64,000 nucleotides of DNA. Source: UBA7957 sp965224675. GTDB taxonomy: Bacteria > Pseudomonadota > Gammaproteobacteria > Granulosicoccales > Granulosicoccaceae. The notes beneath the pieces are model-generated. The model ran no database searches, was not told the origin of the DNA, and was given only the letters and a program-made list of their open reading frames with translations. Of this stretch, positions 1-8,647 are shown one piece after another; position 1 is the stretch's first letter; each line of letters starts with the position of its first letter. Made by a program: the position numbers and the translations under genes. The stretch lies in assembly GCA_965224675.1 (NCBI GenBank), contig CBDDAA010000004.1, positions 2,914,001 through 2,978,000 of the forward strand. Direction: 5' to 3'.

Positions 1-381
1 TGCAACGTGGTAACTGGCACATCCTCCGGTATTAACCGCTGATGCGAATGCATTTATTAAGCCCAGTTCCTTTTGCACCAAACCAGCTGAAGACCATGTA
101 GGACCAACGTAGTCTTCAGGAATGCTGGTAAAATCCATTACAAGATCCACTTCTTCAGGCTTGATGTCTGCCTTTTTCAAAGCTTCTCTTGATGCTCTAA
201 TAGCTAAACTCGATGGTAGTTCGTCTGTTACATGCACCTCTTCAATACCAATATCCTTTTGAAAGTCAATATTTTTTGCCAGCAAACCAAAAGGCACATT
301 CTCATCTCTGAATATATCAGCCACCTTTTTCTTGGCTGGTGGAAAATAATATGCCTCAGATAATATACCTATATCAGTCAC
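1..381 (-). CDS. FabH-like 3-oxoacyl-ACP synthase III (partial, Cys-containing subunit)
   Basis: Runs off the left edge; 127 N-terminal codons are visible. I start it at GTG 379-381, with a GAGGGA ribosome site just upstream, 11 bases after the stop of the neighbouring ketosynthase gene. The start resembles its neighbour (GILSEAYYFPP against GILSAACFMPE), and the nucleophile region reads NTGGCASY with Cys121, as in thiolase-fold KAS III enzymes. Such enzymes condense an acyl donor with a carrier-protein or CoA-bound extender. The tight coupling to a Cys-less paralogue suggests a heterodimer, as known for PqsB/PqsC. The C-terminal His and Asn of the triad lie outside the window, so activity is inferred from the Cys only. 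Confidence 0.85.
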   Translation of the reverse strand, partial: MTDIGILSEAYYFPPAKKKVADIFRDENVPFGLLAKNIDFQKDIGIEEVHVTDELPSSLAIRASREALKKADIKPEEVDLVMDFTSIPEDYVGPTWSSAGLVQKELGLINAFASAVNTGGCASYHVA

Positions 382-392
382 GTAAGATCCCT

Positions 393-1382
393 CTATAAAT
401 ATTCAAATAAGGTTGCACCCGACATAAAACCGAGTCCGTGGGAAAACATTAAAATTCGATCTCCCTTCTGTATGTCCCTGCTCATTAATTTTTCATAGTT
501 AAGAAGGAAATCGGTTGCCTGAATATGGCCGTGATCTTTTAAATTGGCAGTGCAAACATCATTTTCCATCCCGAATGCGTTAATGTAATTCTTTTGATCT
601 TCTGCAGAAAAATTTGGATATAAGCAGTATTTAATATCACTCATTTCAAGTCTGTGCTCGGTCAATAGCTGCGCTACCAGTTTTTTTGGTGCAGCCATTT
701 CATCAACCGAATTAAATTTCTCATGATCAAACATTAATTTATACAAATCCAAACGTGTTGGATGAGCAACACCACCGCCTTTAATGTAATTAACATCATG
801 GAGTTCACCATTGGAAATTAGCTTTGTTCCTAAGTGTCTGTTTGATGTTCCAGTTTGAATGATAGCTGCGCTTGATGCATCACTCAGCACGGAAACAGGA
901 TTATTCTCACCCAGAACTCTGTTTTTCGGAATAGCACTATCCCCTGCAACCAGAAGAACAGTGTTGACCTGGCTATCACCTTGTATCAGCGATGTTGCAA
1001 ATTCAATTGCTACCAGTGAATTGGAAGAACTTGCCCCACTAAAACCTAAAGTAAATGCATTTTTGGCGGAGATTGCTCCTTGAATCTCATTACTCATTGA
1101 CCAGGCAGGTTCTACATACTTTTGAGGTAGTATCGAAAAATCGATAACAGCATCAATTTCCAACGCGGAGATACCGGATTTTTCAATTACAAGGTTGGCT
1201 GCATCAATGGCTAACTGAGTCTGATCATCGCCATCGAAAACATGAATATTTTCAATCCCGATCTTTGAAGAAATTTCTTCAGTAAAATCAATCCCTTCTT
1301 CATGAAATACAGTTTCCACTGATTTGGTTTTTTCAGGCATAAAACATGCCGCTGACAATATCCCTACATTCTCAACGTTCAT
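393..1382 (-). CDS. FabH-like ketosynthase III homologue lacking the catalytic Cys
   Basis: 329 aa, normal length for a KAS III/thiolase-fold protein. It aligns without gaps to its neighbour around the nucleophile, where NAFTLGFSGASSSNSLVA replaces NAFASAVNTGGCASYHVA, so Ser119 stands where Cys is expected. The His motif (usually HQAN) reads YPNFSAED and the Asn loop (usually GNTSA) reads GHIQATD, so all three catalytic positions appear altered. It precedes the Cys-bearing gene in the same operon with an 11-base gap. By analogy with PqsB/PqsC I infer a structural or substrate-gating subunit of a heterodimer. It could instead be a non-condensing acyltransferase of the same fold. Confidence 0.85.
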   Translation of the reverse strand: MNVENVGILSAACFMPEKTKSVETVFHEEGIDFTEEISSKIGIENIHVFDGDDQTQLAIDAANLVIEKSGISALEIDAVIDFSILPQKYVEPAWSMSNEIQGAISAKNAFTLGFSGASSSNSLVAIEFATSLIQGDSQVNTVLLVAGDSAIPKNRVLGENNPVSVLSDASSAAIIQTGTSNRHLGTKLISNGELHDVNYIKGGGVAHPTRLDLYKLMFDHEKFNSVDEMAAPKKLVAQLLTEHRLEMSDIKYCLYPNFSAEDQKNYINAFGMENDVCTANLKDHGHIQATDFLLNYEKLMSRDIQKGDRILMFSHGLGFMSGATLFEYL

Positions 1383-1749
1383 AAATCCCAGTCCATATCG
1401 TTAAGCAAAAATTCCATTGGTGATCCATCTGGCTCAATATAAAAAGTATTAAATAATGCAAGCAATCAAGTATCCTTCAAATAACGTTCCAATGTTAACT
1501 AAGCTTGGGTTAAAGATGCTCATTTACTGCATGTAAACTGCGTTTTTTCGCCTGATATTGTTTTTCCTGATACTCAATCAGAGACCTTTCAACAGACCGC
1601 CAGGAATTGTAACGCTGGGCAAGAATGCCAACATTACAACTCCATTTTAACAGAGAAGAGGTAACTTACGTTTGTATATTTGCCTTACATAATGCAATAA
1701 AAAAACAATGCGAATATGGAGGTAAAAAACAATTGCCTCTTGTCCAGTG
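1383..1749. other. Intergenic region upstream of the ketosynthase pair
   Basis: 367 bases with no convincing gene. It must hold the promoter of the minus-strand ketosynthase genes and the 3' end signal of the next minus-strand gene. I see no strong hairpin or consensus promoter. Confidence 0.5.
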
Positions 1750-2730
1750 CTAGGGCTGCTTTTCTGCGAGTATCCTGAAAATCCCCCGGTTTATTGTAGT
1801 AATGCCAATACTTAGAGGACTAGTGAATGTAGCAGAAGGGTCATCCGGATCTGCAATTACCGTCGTTTCAACTCTCGGGATATCAGGTGTCGCACCATAA
1901 ACAGAGCCATCTAAATGAGTTGCAACATCCAGCCATAATAGTTGAGCACCATCATCCTGCTCCACCATCGGACAGTAACTTAAATCACGTACAAATTGTG
2001 CCCGACCATGACGGTTTGGTATTAAAATATTAGGAACACCGCCGAAAGGTCTTGATGCGAATTGATAATCACCACCATCTGGGCCAGGACTCACCCAAAT
2101 AGCCCAAACAGTTAAGACTTCATTCGGGCGATAATGTTTAAGTTTTATTTTTACACGGGCCGTACCATCACGACGACACTTAACATGCAAAGAACCATCT
2201 ACACCACGAAATTCATTCAACCTCAAAGGCGCGCTGGGCAAACTGGCAGTTGCAGGATTGGGGGGTGCTGTTGTTCCATGGGGCTTCAGAAAGGTTCTTG
2301 TTCCATTCACACTTGATACGACGGGAACCTCATTTGAACGCAAATTCTTGAGACGTGAATCTGCATCTGGAGCGCCAAAATCATTAATTAATGCAGGCCC
2401 GACTGTTGTTGCAATATCGGCATTTCCATTATCAATGCAATCTTGAGCAGTTAACGCCAAAGCATCACGGTTCGGCCCTTGTGGCGGGGCATCAGGATTG
2501 TATAAACCAATAAAATCAATGTTGATATCAGGATTCAGTGGTGCACGCGCTCTGAATATCGGAGCAGCACAATCAGAGTTGAACCCGGTAGAAGGCAGTA
2601 ACGATCTTTTCCAAATCCGTTGCTCACCCCCTGCGATGGAAACACTGATATTTCCAATCAATAACAAAACGGTGATGGTGGATATAGTTAGATGAAGTGA
2701 CAGCTTTCTTTTCTTAGAACTAAATTGCAT
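1750..2730 (-). CDS. Secreted protein of unknown function
   Basis: 326 aa with a basic N-terminus, a hydrophobic stretch at about residues 12-33 and a likely signal peptidase site near ISVSIAGG, so probably periplasmic or exported. The mature part is rich in Pro, Asn and Asp, with phrases such as APLNPDINIDFIGLYNPDAPP and RRDGTARVKIKLKHYRPNE that suggest a beta-rich fold. It has a few Cys and no catalytic motif I recognise. It stands alone on the minus strand with long gaps on both sides. An AGGGAGAAAC-type ribosome site precedes the ATG. Function unknown; any link to the neighbouring biosynthetic genes is positional only. Confidence 0.75.
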   Translation of the reverse strand: MQFSSKKRKLSLHLTISTITVLLLIGNISVSIAGGEQRIWKRSLLPSTGFNSDCAAPIFRARAPLNPDINIDFIGLYNPDAPPQGPNRDALALTAQDCIDNGNADIATTVGPALINDFGAPDADSRLKNLRSNEVPVVSSVNGTRTFLKPHGTTAPPNPATASLPSAPLRLNEFRGVDGSLHVKCRRDGTARVKIKLKHYRPNEVLTVWAIWVSPGPDGGDYQFASRPFGGVPNILIPNRHGRAQFVRDLSYCPMVEQDDGAQLLWLDVATHLDGSVYGATPDIPRVETTVIADPDDPSATFTSPLSIGITTINRGIFRILAEKQP

Positions 2731-3237
2731 TTGTTTCTCCCTGAATTATTATTTCGTTTATAAAAAAGCTTGCGCGCAGATTATGCGCATAATGTTGAAC
2801 GTTGGTCAAGTAGAGATGTCTAAAGTAAGCTGGCAATTCATAAATCGCCTATATTTATAGATGTAAATCAACATTTTCTAAAAATAAAAATATATATAGG
2901 AATTGTACTACAAATATGACCCCTGATAACTATCAATAATACTTGCTATAACAACCTAATCTCGAGTCGGAATCCAACTTGCAGCAATAATTTATATGTA
3001 CGGATTCACCTACACTACACTGCACTCAAACCCGAAAGAATGAGGAAACAGAGCAACACCTTGTTGCATTCTGCACAGCATTTTTTCAAAATTTTCAACC
3101 TATGGGAAAATCACAAATTAGATTTCTCATTAAGATGATCCAGGTGACTCGACGTTAATACAATACTTGAGCGACATTTGGTGAGAATCAGAGTCTGAAT
3201 ATTTCTGCCAGGAGTTGATAGCTGTAATACAACCAGC
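2731..3237. other. AT-rich intergenic region
   Basis: 507 bases between two minus-strand genes. No ORF, RNA gene or clear dyad recognised. The promoter of the secreted protein should lie in its left part. Confidence 0.5.
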
Positions 3238-3906
3238 CTAGGTATATTTTGCACCAAATATCGCTGATCCGACACGCACCATGGTGCTGCCTTCTTCTAC
3301 AGCAATCGAATAGTCCCCACTCATTCCCATTGATAAAACATTAATATCAATATTATCAAGCTTGTACATGCTTTTAGCTTTATCAAATATTGTTTTTAGT
3401 TTTTGAAACTCCTGCCGTACTTGATCCATGTCTTTGGTGAAGGTGGCCATACCCATAATACCTTCAATCTTCACATTGCTCAATTTTTCAATGCCGTCAG
3501 TCTGCAGGGCCTCGAACAGCGCTTCTTCAGTGAAACCAAACTTGGTCTCTTCCTCAGCGATATGGACTTGTAATAAGCAACCAATCATTCGATCAACATT
3601 CATGGCCCGCTTATTTATATCATTTAGCAATTTCAAGCTATCTACCGAATGAATCAGATGAATATAAGGTGCAATATGTTTAATTTTGTTGGATTGCATA
3701 TGACCGATCATGTGCCATTTAATATCTTTTGGTAACTTCTCCGCTTTCTCGGTTAACTCCAACACGTTGTTTTCACCAAAATCCCTAATCCCTGCATTGT
3801 AAGCAGCCATAATATCGTCAGCCGACTTGGTTTTGCTTACCGCTACCAAAAGACAGTTTTGTCCCAGTTTTTCATTTAGTTGCTGTACGTTTTTTTCTAT
3901 ATCCAT
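3238..3906 (-). CDS. yggS: YggS/PROSC-family pyridoxal phosphate homeostasis protein
   Basis: 222 aa, usual length for YggS. Alanine-racemase-like TIM barrel that binds PLP but is not an enzyme. Family motifs are clear: AVSKTKS with the PLP lysine at residue 26, FGENNVLE, WHMIGHMQSNK, HSVDS, EEETKFGF, MGMATFT, LSMGMSGDYSIAVEEGSTMVRVG and a C-terminal FGAKYT. The family keeps free PLP in balance and affects amino and keto acid pools, including branched-chain precursors. Here it is a single gene, not next to proC or pilT as often seen, and sits opposite the biosynthetic cluster. The start is the ATG at 3904-3906; an alternative upstream start is not supported. Confidence 0.96.
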   Translation of the reverse strand: MDIEKNVQQLNEKLGQNCLLVAVSKTKSADDIMAAYNAGIRDFGENNVLELTEKAEKLPKDIKWHMIGHMQSNKIKHIAPYIHLIHSVDSLKLLNDINKRAMNVDRMIGCLLQVHIAEEETKFGFTEEALFEALQTDGIEKLSNVKIEGIMGMATFTKDMDQVRQEFQKLKTIFDKAKSMYKLDNIDINVLSMGMSGDYSIAVEEGSTMVRVGSAIFGAKYT

Positions 3907-4642
3907 GGTTTGTTATCCTTTTTCCCGGTGTTGTTAAGACAAATTTAAGAGCTTATACCTTAAAAACATAATGATCTATTACTCATGCGCAATCCATAAT
4001 TCAGCCTACCAGCTATAAATCACTAAAAAGTGATATAAATAAATGCATGATAATGAAACCCTTGAGCAGTATTATAAACGTGTATAATTAATTGATGATC
4101 AACCAAATGTTATAAATTCGATGCATCACCTTACCAAGACAAACACAAGGGCAACCATACAACATTTAATCACTGCTATTACATTTAAACTTTACACTCA
4201 AGAATCATAGGTTAATTAATACGCAATCATTTGGCATGTAACGGCACCTCAAGAACATATTATTTTTAAATAATACAAGCCAAGACGATGTTTTGCAATA
4301 TAATATACTAACGCGGTTGATCGAGAAGCCAAACCTTCACAAAGTTAACGTAATGTTATTAAACGTCATATACGCCTTTATCAAATAAAACTGATCGGTT
4401 GTTCAATATTGCCGCTATTTCTGATTCCAATTCAATAAATTTTTAAATCAGATCAAATTTTAAATTTGACATCTCCTCTCTTGATATGATAGAAAATATC
4501 CTCTGGTAGAATTATGTGATCAAGGGCAAATAAAATATTAAATTCGTTAATTCTCACCAAGCAATAATTTGCATGAATATGCAAAACCGCTAACTGTCCA
4601 ATACAGTACGAAGCCCATTCATTTATTTTTAGTAGGGAAACT
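3907..4642. other. Long AT-rich divergent intergenic region
   Basis: 736 bases between the divergent yggS and the 445-aa gene, so it should carry both promoters. It contains a perfect AT inverted repeat, TCAAATTT-T-AAATTTGA, at 4453-4469. No coding sequence seen. Confidence 0.5.
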
Positions 4643-5980
4643 ATGCATCAAAAACTCAACGCTCAAATCACCCATAGCTACCCAGGTTTCGCGATCTCCG
4701 ATACAGAAACGGCCAGACTAATTGATATTGCCGTTTGGAACAATAAGGTACCATTGTTCATGCGTCCTGGTCGCGTTGCATGGCATTTACTCGAAGAGGA
4801 TGTTTCACTAAAGGCAGATTCCTCGGTCCATTATTGCGCCGCAAAACTAAAGGGTGTCGGGCTGTGGAATCCAAAATCGTCTTCATCGCATTTTAGCACG
4901 ACACTGCATAAGGACGGTTATAGCTTAGAAGCGGTTCCTCCTTTAACAGATGTTCTTGAGTACTTGGTTACCTATCCACATATGGGCATTAATAATGAAG
5001 GTGAGTATATGTTTGCATACAGCTCACCCAGCCCGATAGGCGGTATCGTCCATGATCGTGCTCATCTGGAGTATTGGGCAGCAAAACGCTTGATAGAAAA
5101 CGGCGTACCCAGTATTGCCCCATTGGCCGTTCTACAATATGGCGATTCATTACAATTCAAAGGACAACCGATGGGAGCGGTAATTACTTTATCACCGGGC
5201 GTCGCTTCTTTTCGTATTTCAGAGGTACTTTTTGGAGCTGCCCTGGAGCGTGGTTCAGATCCTGAATTTGACGCCCACTTCGATGCTATGCGTGAATCGC
5301 TTGACATTGAAGGTGACCCGAATGACGAACGTACTCGATTGAAAGTAATTTCAAAGCTTGCACGACAGGCAGGCAAATTGATACACGATTTTTCAATGTC
5401 TGGCATGTATCGCTATTCTGGCGACTGGGGAAACTTTATCTACTCCGTAGAACGTAATGAGTTATTTCTGGTAGATCTTGATTCGGTACAAGATATCGAT
5501 AATCTTCCAGCACCCGCGCGTCCTTTGCAGGTTTTGCGAGACATAGCCAGTTCAGTCTATCGTATGACGGCCAAATTTGGCTACCCAACTGCACTGGATA
5601 AATATACGTTAAATAATCTACTAGAGTTCGACCCTATAGCTGAATTATTGCGTGGCTACTTTATCGACATTCCTGAAGAAGAAATAAAAACTGTCTCTCG
5701 CCGACTCTGGAACTACTTCATTCCACACCTGCTTTTATTGAAGAAAAATACAGACGACATACGCAATCATTGGTCGGGGGATCGCCGTAAAAGTTACAAA
5801 ATGGATCACGATCTGTTTAACATCCTAGCTCTCACCAGCCTACAACCCTTATTCGCCAAAACTGAAATTGGGAAAAAATATGCTGCCGACATTATCAGTG
5901 AAAACGATATGTTTAAAAAGGCAGAGCACTTTCTAGGTGGCAGATATGAGTATTTCAATTACTTGATGGGCAAGCCATGA
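4643..5980 (+). CDS. Orphan protein with a weak protein-kinase-like signature
   Basis: 445 aa, no signal peptide or membrane segment. I cannot assign a family. Residues 240-285 resemble the catalytic loop of kinase-fold phosphotransferases: AGKLIHDFSMSGMYRYSG then DWGNF (Asp261, Asn264) and, after a short strand, LFLVDLDS (Asp278 or Asp280) in the place of the metal-binding DFG or DxD. The helix 140-152 (RAHLEYWAAKRL) followed by GQPMGAVITLSPG could be the N-lobe. The Asp-to-Asn spacing is shorter than in typical kinases and the canonical His is absent, so this is only a hint. It opens the plus-strand biosynthetic run and overlaps a 54-codon ORF by ATGA. A TAGTAGGGAAAC ribosome site supports the start. 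Confidence 0.8.
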   Translation: MHQKLNAQITHSYPGFAISDTETARLIDIAVWNNKVPLFMRPGRVAWHLLEEDVSLKADSSVHYCAAKLKGVGLWNPKSSSSHFSTTLHKDGYSLEAVPPLTDVLEYLVTYPHMGINNEGEYMFAYSSPSPIGGIVHDRAHLEYWAAKRLIENGVPSIAPLAVLQYGDSLQFKGQPMGAVITLSPGVASFRISEVLFGAALERGSDPEFDAHFDAMRESLDIEGDPNDERTRLKVISKLARQAGKLIHDFSMSGMYRYSGDWGNFIYSVERNELFLVDLDSVQDIDNLPAPARPLQVLRDIASSVYRMTAKFGYPTALDKYTLNNLLEFDPIAELLRGYFIDIPEEEIKTVSRRLWNYFIPHLLLLKKNTDDIRNHWSGDRRKSYKMDHDLFNILALTSLQPLFAKTEIGKKYAADIISENDMFKKAEHFLGGRYEYFNYLMGKP

Positions 5981-6141
5981 CAATCGGGCGTTCATATGCC
6001 TCTTTGATGGCAAGAGGTCGGGGTACATGCATGCTTCAAGTACAATTCAAAAGACAAAATGGGTGTTTGGTTTCGGCTATACTGATGAACGGTAACTGCA
6101 ACTATCGTATTACAATAAGTGAAATCAATTCACTATTATAG
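5977..6141 (+). CDS. Possible 54-aa small protein coupled to the orphan gene
   Basis: A 54-codon ORF starts with ATG at 5977, overlapping the TGA of the 445-aa gene in the ATGA arrangement typical of translational coupling, and ends with TAG at 6139-6141. A GATGGG stretch lies 6 bases upstream. The product starts MTIGRSYASL and has three Cys (18, 30, 41) with several Gly and Arg. It resembles nothing I know. Chance is a real alternative because such short ORFs are common; the coupling and the absence of any other use of this gap are the only support. Confidence 0.35.
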   Translation: MTIGRSYASLMARGRGTCMLQVQFKRQNGCLVSAILMNGNCNYRITISEINSLL

Positions 6142-6241
6142 TGTTAGCCATCTATCAAATATTTTTTGATATGAACTGGTAATAATATTTACCTCAATCT
6201 CATATTGCATTATTCACTTCAAACGGTTTAAGGAAGATACT

Positions 6242-6517
6242 ATGACTGATCCAAAAAATGCTGATAAAATTCAAAGCGCAATCAAAGATTACATCATGAA
6301 TAATTCAAATTTCGACACCTCAGATACATTGGATATAGATGACAAACTGCTTGAAGACGGAATCCTGGATTCATTAGGTATTGCAGAAATCACCGAATTT
6401 ATGGAAGAGGCCTTTAATTTTGAAGTGGAAGAGGATGAAATTACAGCAGACAATTACCGAACACTCGGAACACTGACCGAATTTTGTCAATCCAAGCTTG
6501 CATCGAACGCCGCTTAA
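6242..6517 (+). CDS. Free-standing acyl/peptidyl carrier protein
   Basis: 91 aa, acidic four-helix carrier protein. The phosphopantetheine attachment motif is LLEDGILDSLGIAE, with Ser at about residue 45 inside DSLG. A GGAAGATACT ribosome site precedes the ATG. Discrete carrier proteins of this kind carry an aminoacyl or acyl group as a thioester. With an adenylation enzyme and an acyl-CoA dehydrogenase-like flavoenzyme downstream, the set parallels PltL-PltF-PltE (prolyl loading and oxidation). Which group is loaded is an inference. No phosphopantetheinyl transferase gene lies in the window, so a housekeeping one would be needed. Confidence 0.95.
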   Translation: MTDPKNADKIQSAIKDYIMNNSNFDTSDTLDIDDKLLEDGILDSLGIAEITEFMEEAFNFEVEEDEITADNYRTLGTLTEFCQSKLASNAA

Positions 6518-6684
6518 TCTGGAATTGGATTCATTGTAATAATACAGAACCTGGATCACATACCATTAGTAATTATTCTATAACGCTTTTACGCGGTAAC
6601 CGGGAAATATAGGGATATACCTATCAATTTCTGGCATTAAGTTTCATCTGTAGATTTTTGCTAAATGTAAGTCATTCTGGATTC

Positions 6685-6690
6685 AAGGAA
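6685..6690 (+). promoter_or_regulatory. Ribosome binding site deciding the radical SAM start
   Basis: AAGGAA lies 9 bases before ATG 6700. The open frame extends upstream to a TTG at 6658 without a comparable site, so 6700 is preferred. Confidence 0.6.
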
Positions 6691-6699
6691 AGAATTACC

Positions 6700-8454
6700 A
6701 TGTTAGAAAATGTAAAAATTGATAAGATCAAAGCCGATTTCATTCTTCTCCATGCACCCGCCATCTATGATTTCAGGAATCGTGATGACATTCCTCTAGG
6801 ATGGTATGGAAGCCAGGAAAGCAGTAACGTTACACCTATCTTTGAAATATATCCGTTGGGTTTTCTGTCTCTCAAAAGTTATCTTATGCAACAAGGCTTT
6901 ACTGTTGAAATAGTCAACCTCGCCGCCTTGATGCTGCGCCACCCCACACTGAAGGTGGAGCAACTGATAGAACACTTCGACACTCCCCTGTTTGGTATTG
7001 ATCTACACTGGTTACCTCATTGCCATGGTGCAGTTGAAGTGGCCGGTGTTGTCAAGAAGATACATCCAGAATCACTTATCATGTTCGGCGGCATTGTTTC
7101 CACTTATTATAACCGGGAGCTGATGAGTTACCCTCAAATTGACATAGTCGCTCGCGGTTACGATACACTTGAGCCTGTTCGCATGCTGGTCCAGGCTATT
7201 CAGGATGGCAAAAGACAAAGTGAGTTTTCGAATATTCCAAATCTGGTATACAAAAACAAAGGAGAAATTGTCGATACTGGCTTTACCCATCTACCAGAAG
7301 TTTTGAATGATGTTGTCATCGATTGGTCAAAACTATTCAAGGAAAAGTTCAGTTTGTTAAATTTACCCAGTATATTTGTTTTACCCAACACAGGATGTGC
7401 CATGAAATGTGGATGGTGCTCTGGCTCTAATTTTGGCTATAAACGAATAATGAACGCGGGGAAAAAGACGGTTTTCCATAGAAACCTTGAGCAGATTAAA
7501 AACGAAATAAAAACCATACCCAAGCTCGATGTTCCATTAAGTATCTACACCTTACAAGCCTACTCTGAACCTGCCAGTAAAATTATTTCTTACATGCAGA
7601 GCGTCCAGGAAAGTGGCAGAGCCAAATCGCTATCGTTGGAACAATACAATTTACCAAAAACACAGTATATGCGGGATATGGTGCGTGTGGCACCCGACAT
7701 TGACATCCTGATAAACCTCTCCCCTCAATCACATGATGTAGAAATCAGTCGGCTAAGTGGCCGTGGTACTTATACCAATACTGACATGGAGAGGTGGTTG
7801 GAGGAAGCATTCGATATCGGCATTAAAGGTGTCTTTATTTGGTATACCATCGGCATGCCAAAACAAACGTATAAATCAGTTATGGAAACCGTCGATTATA
7901 CCGCACGACTTATGGAAAAATTTCAGAAGGAATTAGTCGTTCCATCTATCTTTGGGATGATCCCCTTCCTTGATCCTGGTTGTCAATGGTTTGAAGAGGA
8001 ATCTGCACATGGCTATAAGGTATTTTTTAAGGATTTAGAATCTCACAGACAATCAATGGTAAAAACAAATTGGATTGATGCGATGAACTACGAGACCAAG
8101 TGGATGCCTCGTGAGCAATTTTTACCCTGTATGTATGAAGCGGCAGGTAAAATGGCAGATTTTAAATACGACTCAGGAAGAATTACGAAAAAGAGTATAA
8201 AAATAATTCGCGACCGAATGGATCGCATTAAGAAAATTACCGAAACTATCGAAGAAGTGTTTAAAAAAGACAAAACCAAAGTTTTGCCGCAATGGTTAAA
8301 GGAAGAAATAGTTTTGCATAATGAAGAAATTCTGACCTATGCGGCAGACGTCCGGCTAGCAAAAAAACCATTAGTCGGTAGGTGGTACGACGATCACGCC
8401 GTCCCAGCCAATATTATAGAAGCTTGTACCGAGGAGGTTGTTCCCAATATTTAA
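6700..8454 (+). CDS. Cobalamin-binding radical SAM enzyme
   Basis: 585 aa from ATG 6700. Residues about 50-170 form a B12-binding Rossmann-like domain: FGIDLHWLPHCHG (Asp101, His103 in the DxH position) and LIMFGGIVSTYY, although the Gly of the canonical DxHxxG is missing. Residues about 225-450 form the radical SAM barrel with the 4Fe-4S motif CAMKCGWC (Cys233, 237, 240). The order B12 domain then CxxxCxxC is that of class B radical SAM methyltransferases and relatives such as OxsB. C-terminal 140 residues are charged and helical. Substrate unknown; the preceding carrier protein and following adenylation genes suggest a carrier-bound or amino-acid-derived substrate. Reactions could be C-methylation or rearrangement. 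Confidence 0.9.
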   Translation: MLENVKIDKIKADFILLHAPAIYDFRNRDDIPLGWYGSQESSNVTPIFEIYPLGFLSLKSYLMQQGFTVEIVNLAALMLRHPTLKVEQLIEHFDTPLFGIDLHWLPHCHGAVEVAGVVKKIHPESLIMFGGIVSTYYNRELMSYPQIDIVARGYDTLEPVRMLVQAIQDGKRQSEFSNIPNLVYKNKGEIVDTGFTHLPEVLNDVVIDWSKLFKEKFSLLNLPSIFVLPNTGCAMKCGWCSGSNFGYKRIMNAGKKTVFHRNLEQIKNEIKTIPKLDVPLSIYTLQAYSEPASKIISYMQSVQESGRAKSLSLEQYNLPKTQYMRDMVRVAPDIDILINLSPQSHDVEISRLSGRGTYTNTDMERWLEEAFDIGIKGVFIWYTIGMPKQTYKSVMETVDYTARLMEKFQKELVVPSIFGMIPFLDPGCQWFEEESAHGYKVFFKDLESHRQSMVKTNWIDAMNYETKWMPREQFLPCMYEAAGKMADFKYDSGRITKKSIKIIRDRMDRIKKITETIEEVFKKDKTKVLPQWLKEEIVLHNEEILTYAADVRLAKKPLVGRWYDDHAVPANIIEACTEEVVPNI

Positions 8455-8647
8455 ATAGAGAATCTTACTGCACTTGGACTACAGGGCTGCAGTTCTGGTT
8501 AAGGAATTTCGTTCGCTAATTGAAAGTCATACCAATTTTCGAATTCCTGCTACACCATGAATTCCCCAGGGTTTGCATTCTGACCCTTACTGACGACACT
8601 ATGGACTCGTCTATGTTAAGTCCCAACAACAACACAGGTTATCAATT

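Noticed and set aside
859..1083. Plus-strand ORFs inside the ketosynthase gene
   Set aside because: Shadow frames of a well-supported minus-strand gene.
4466..4490. Promoter made of TTGACA (4466-4471) and TATGAT (4485-4490)
   Set aside because: Spacing is 13 bases, too short for a sigma70 promoter.
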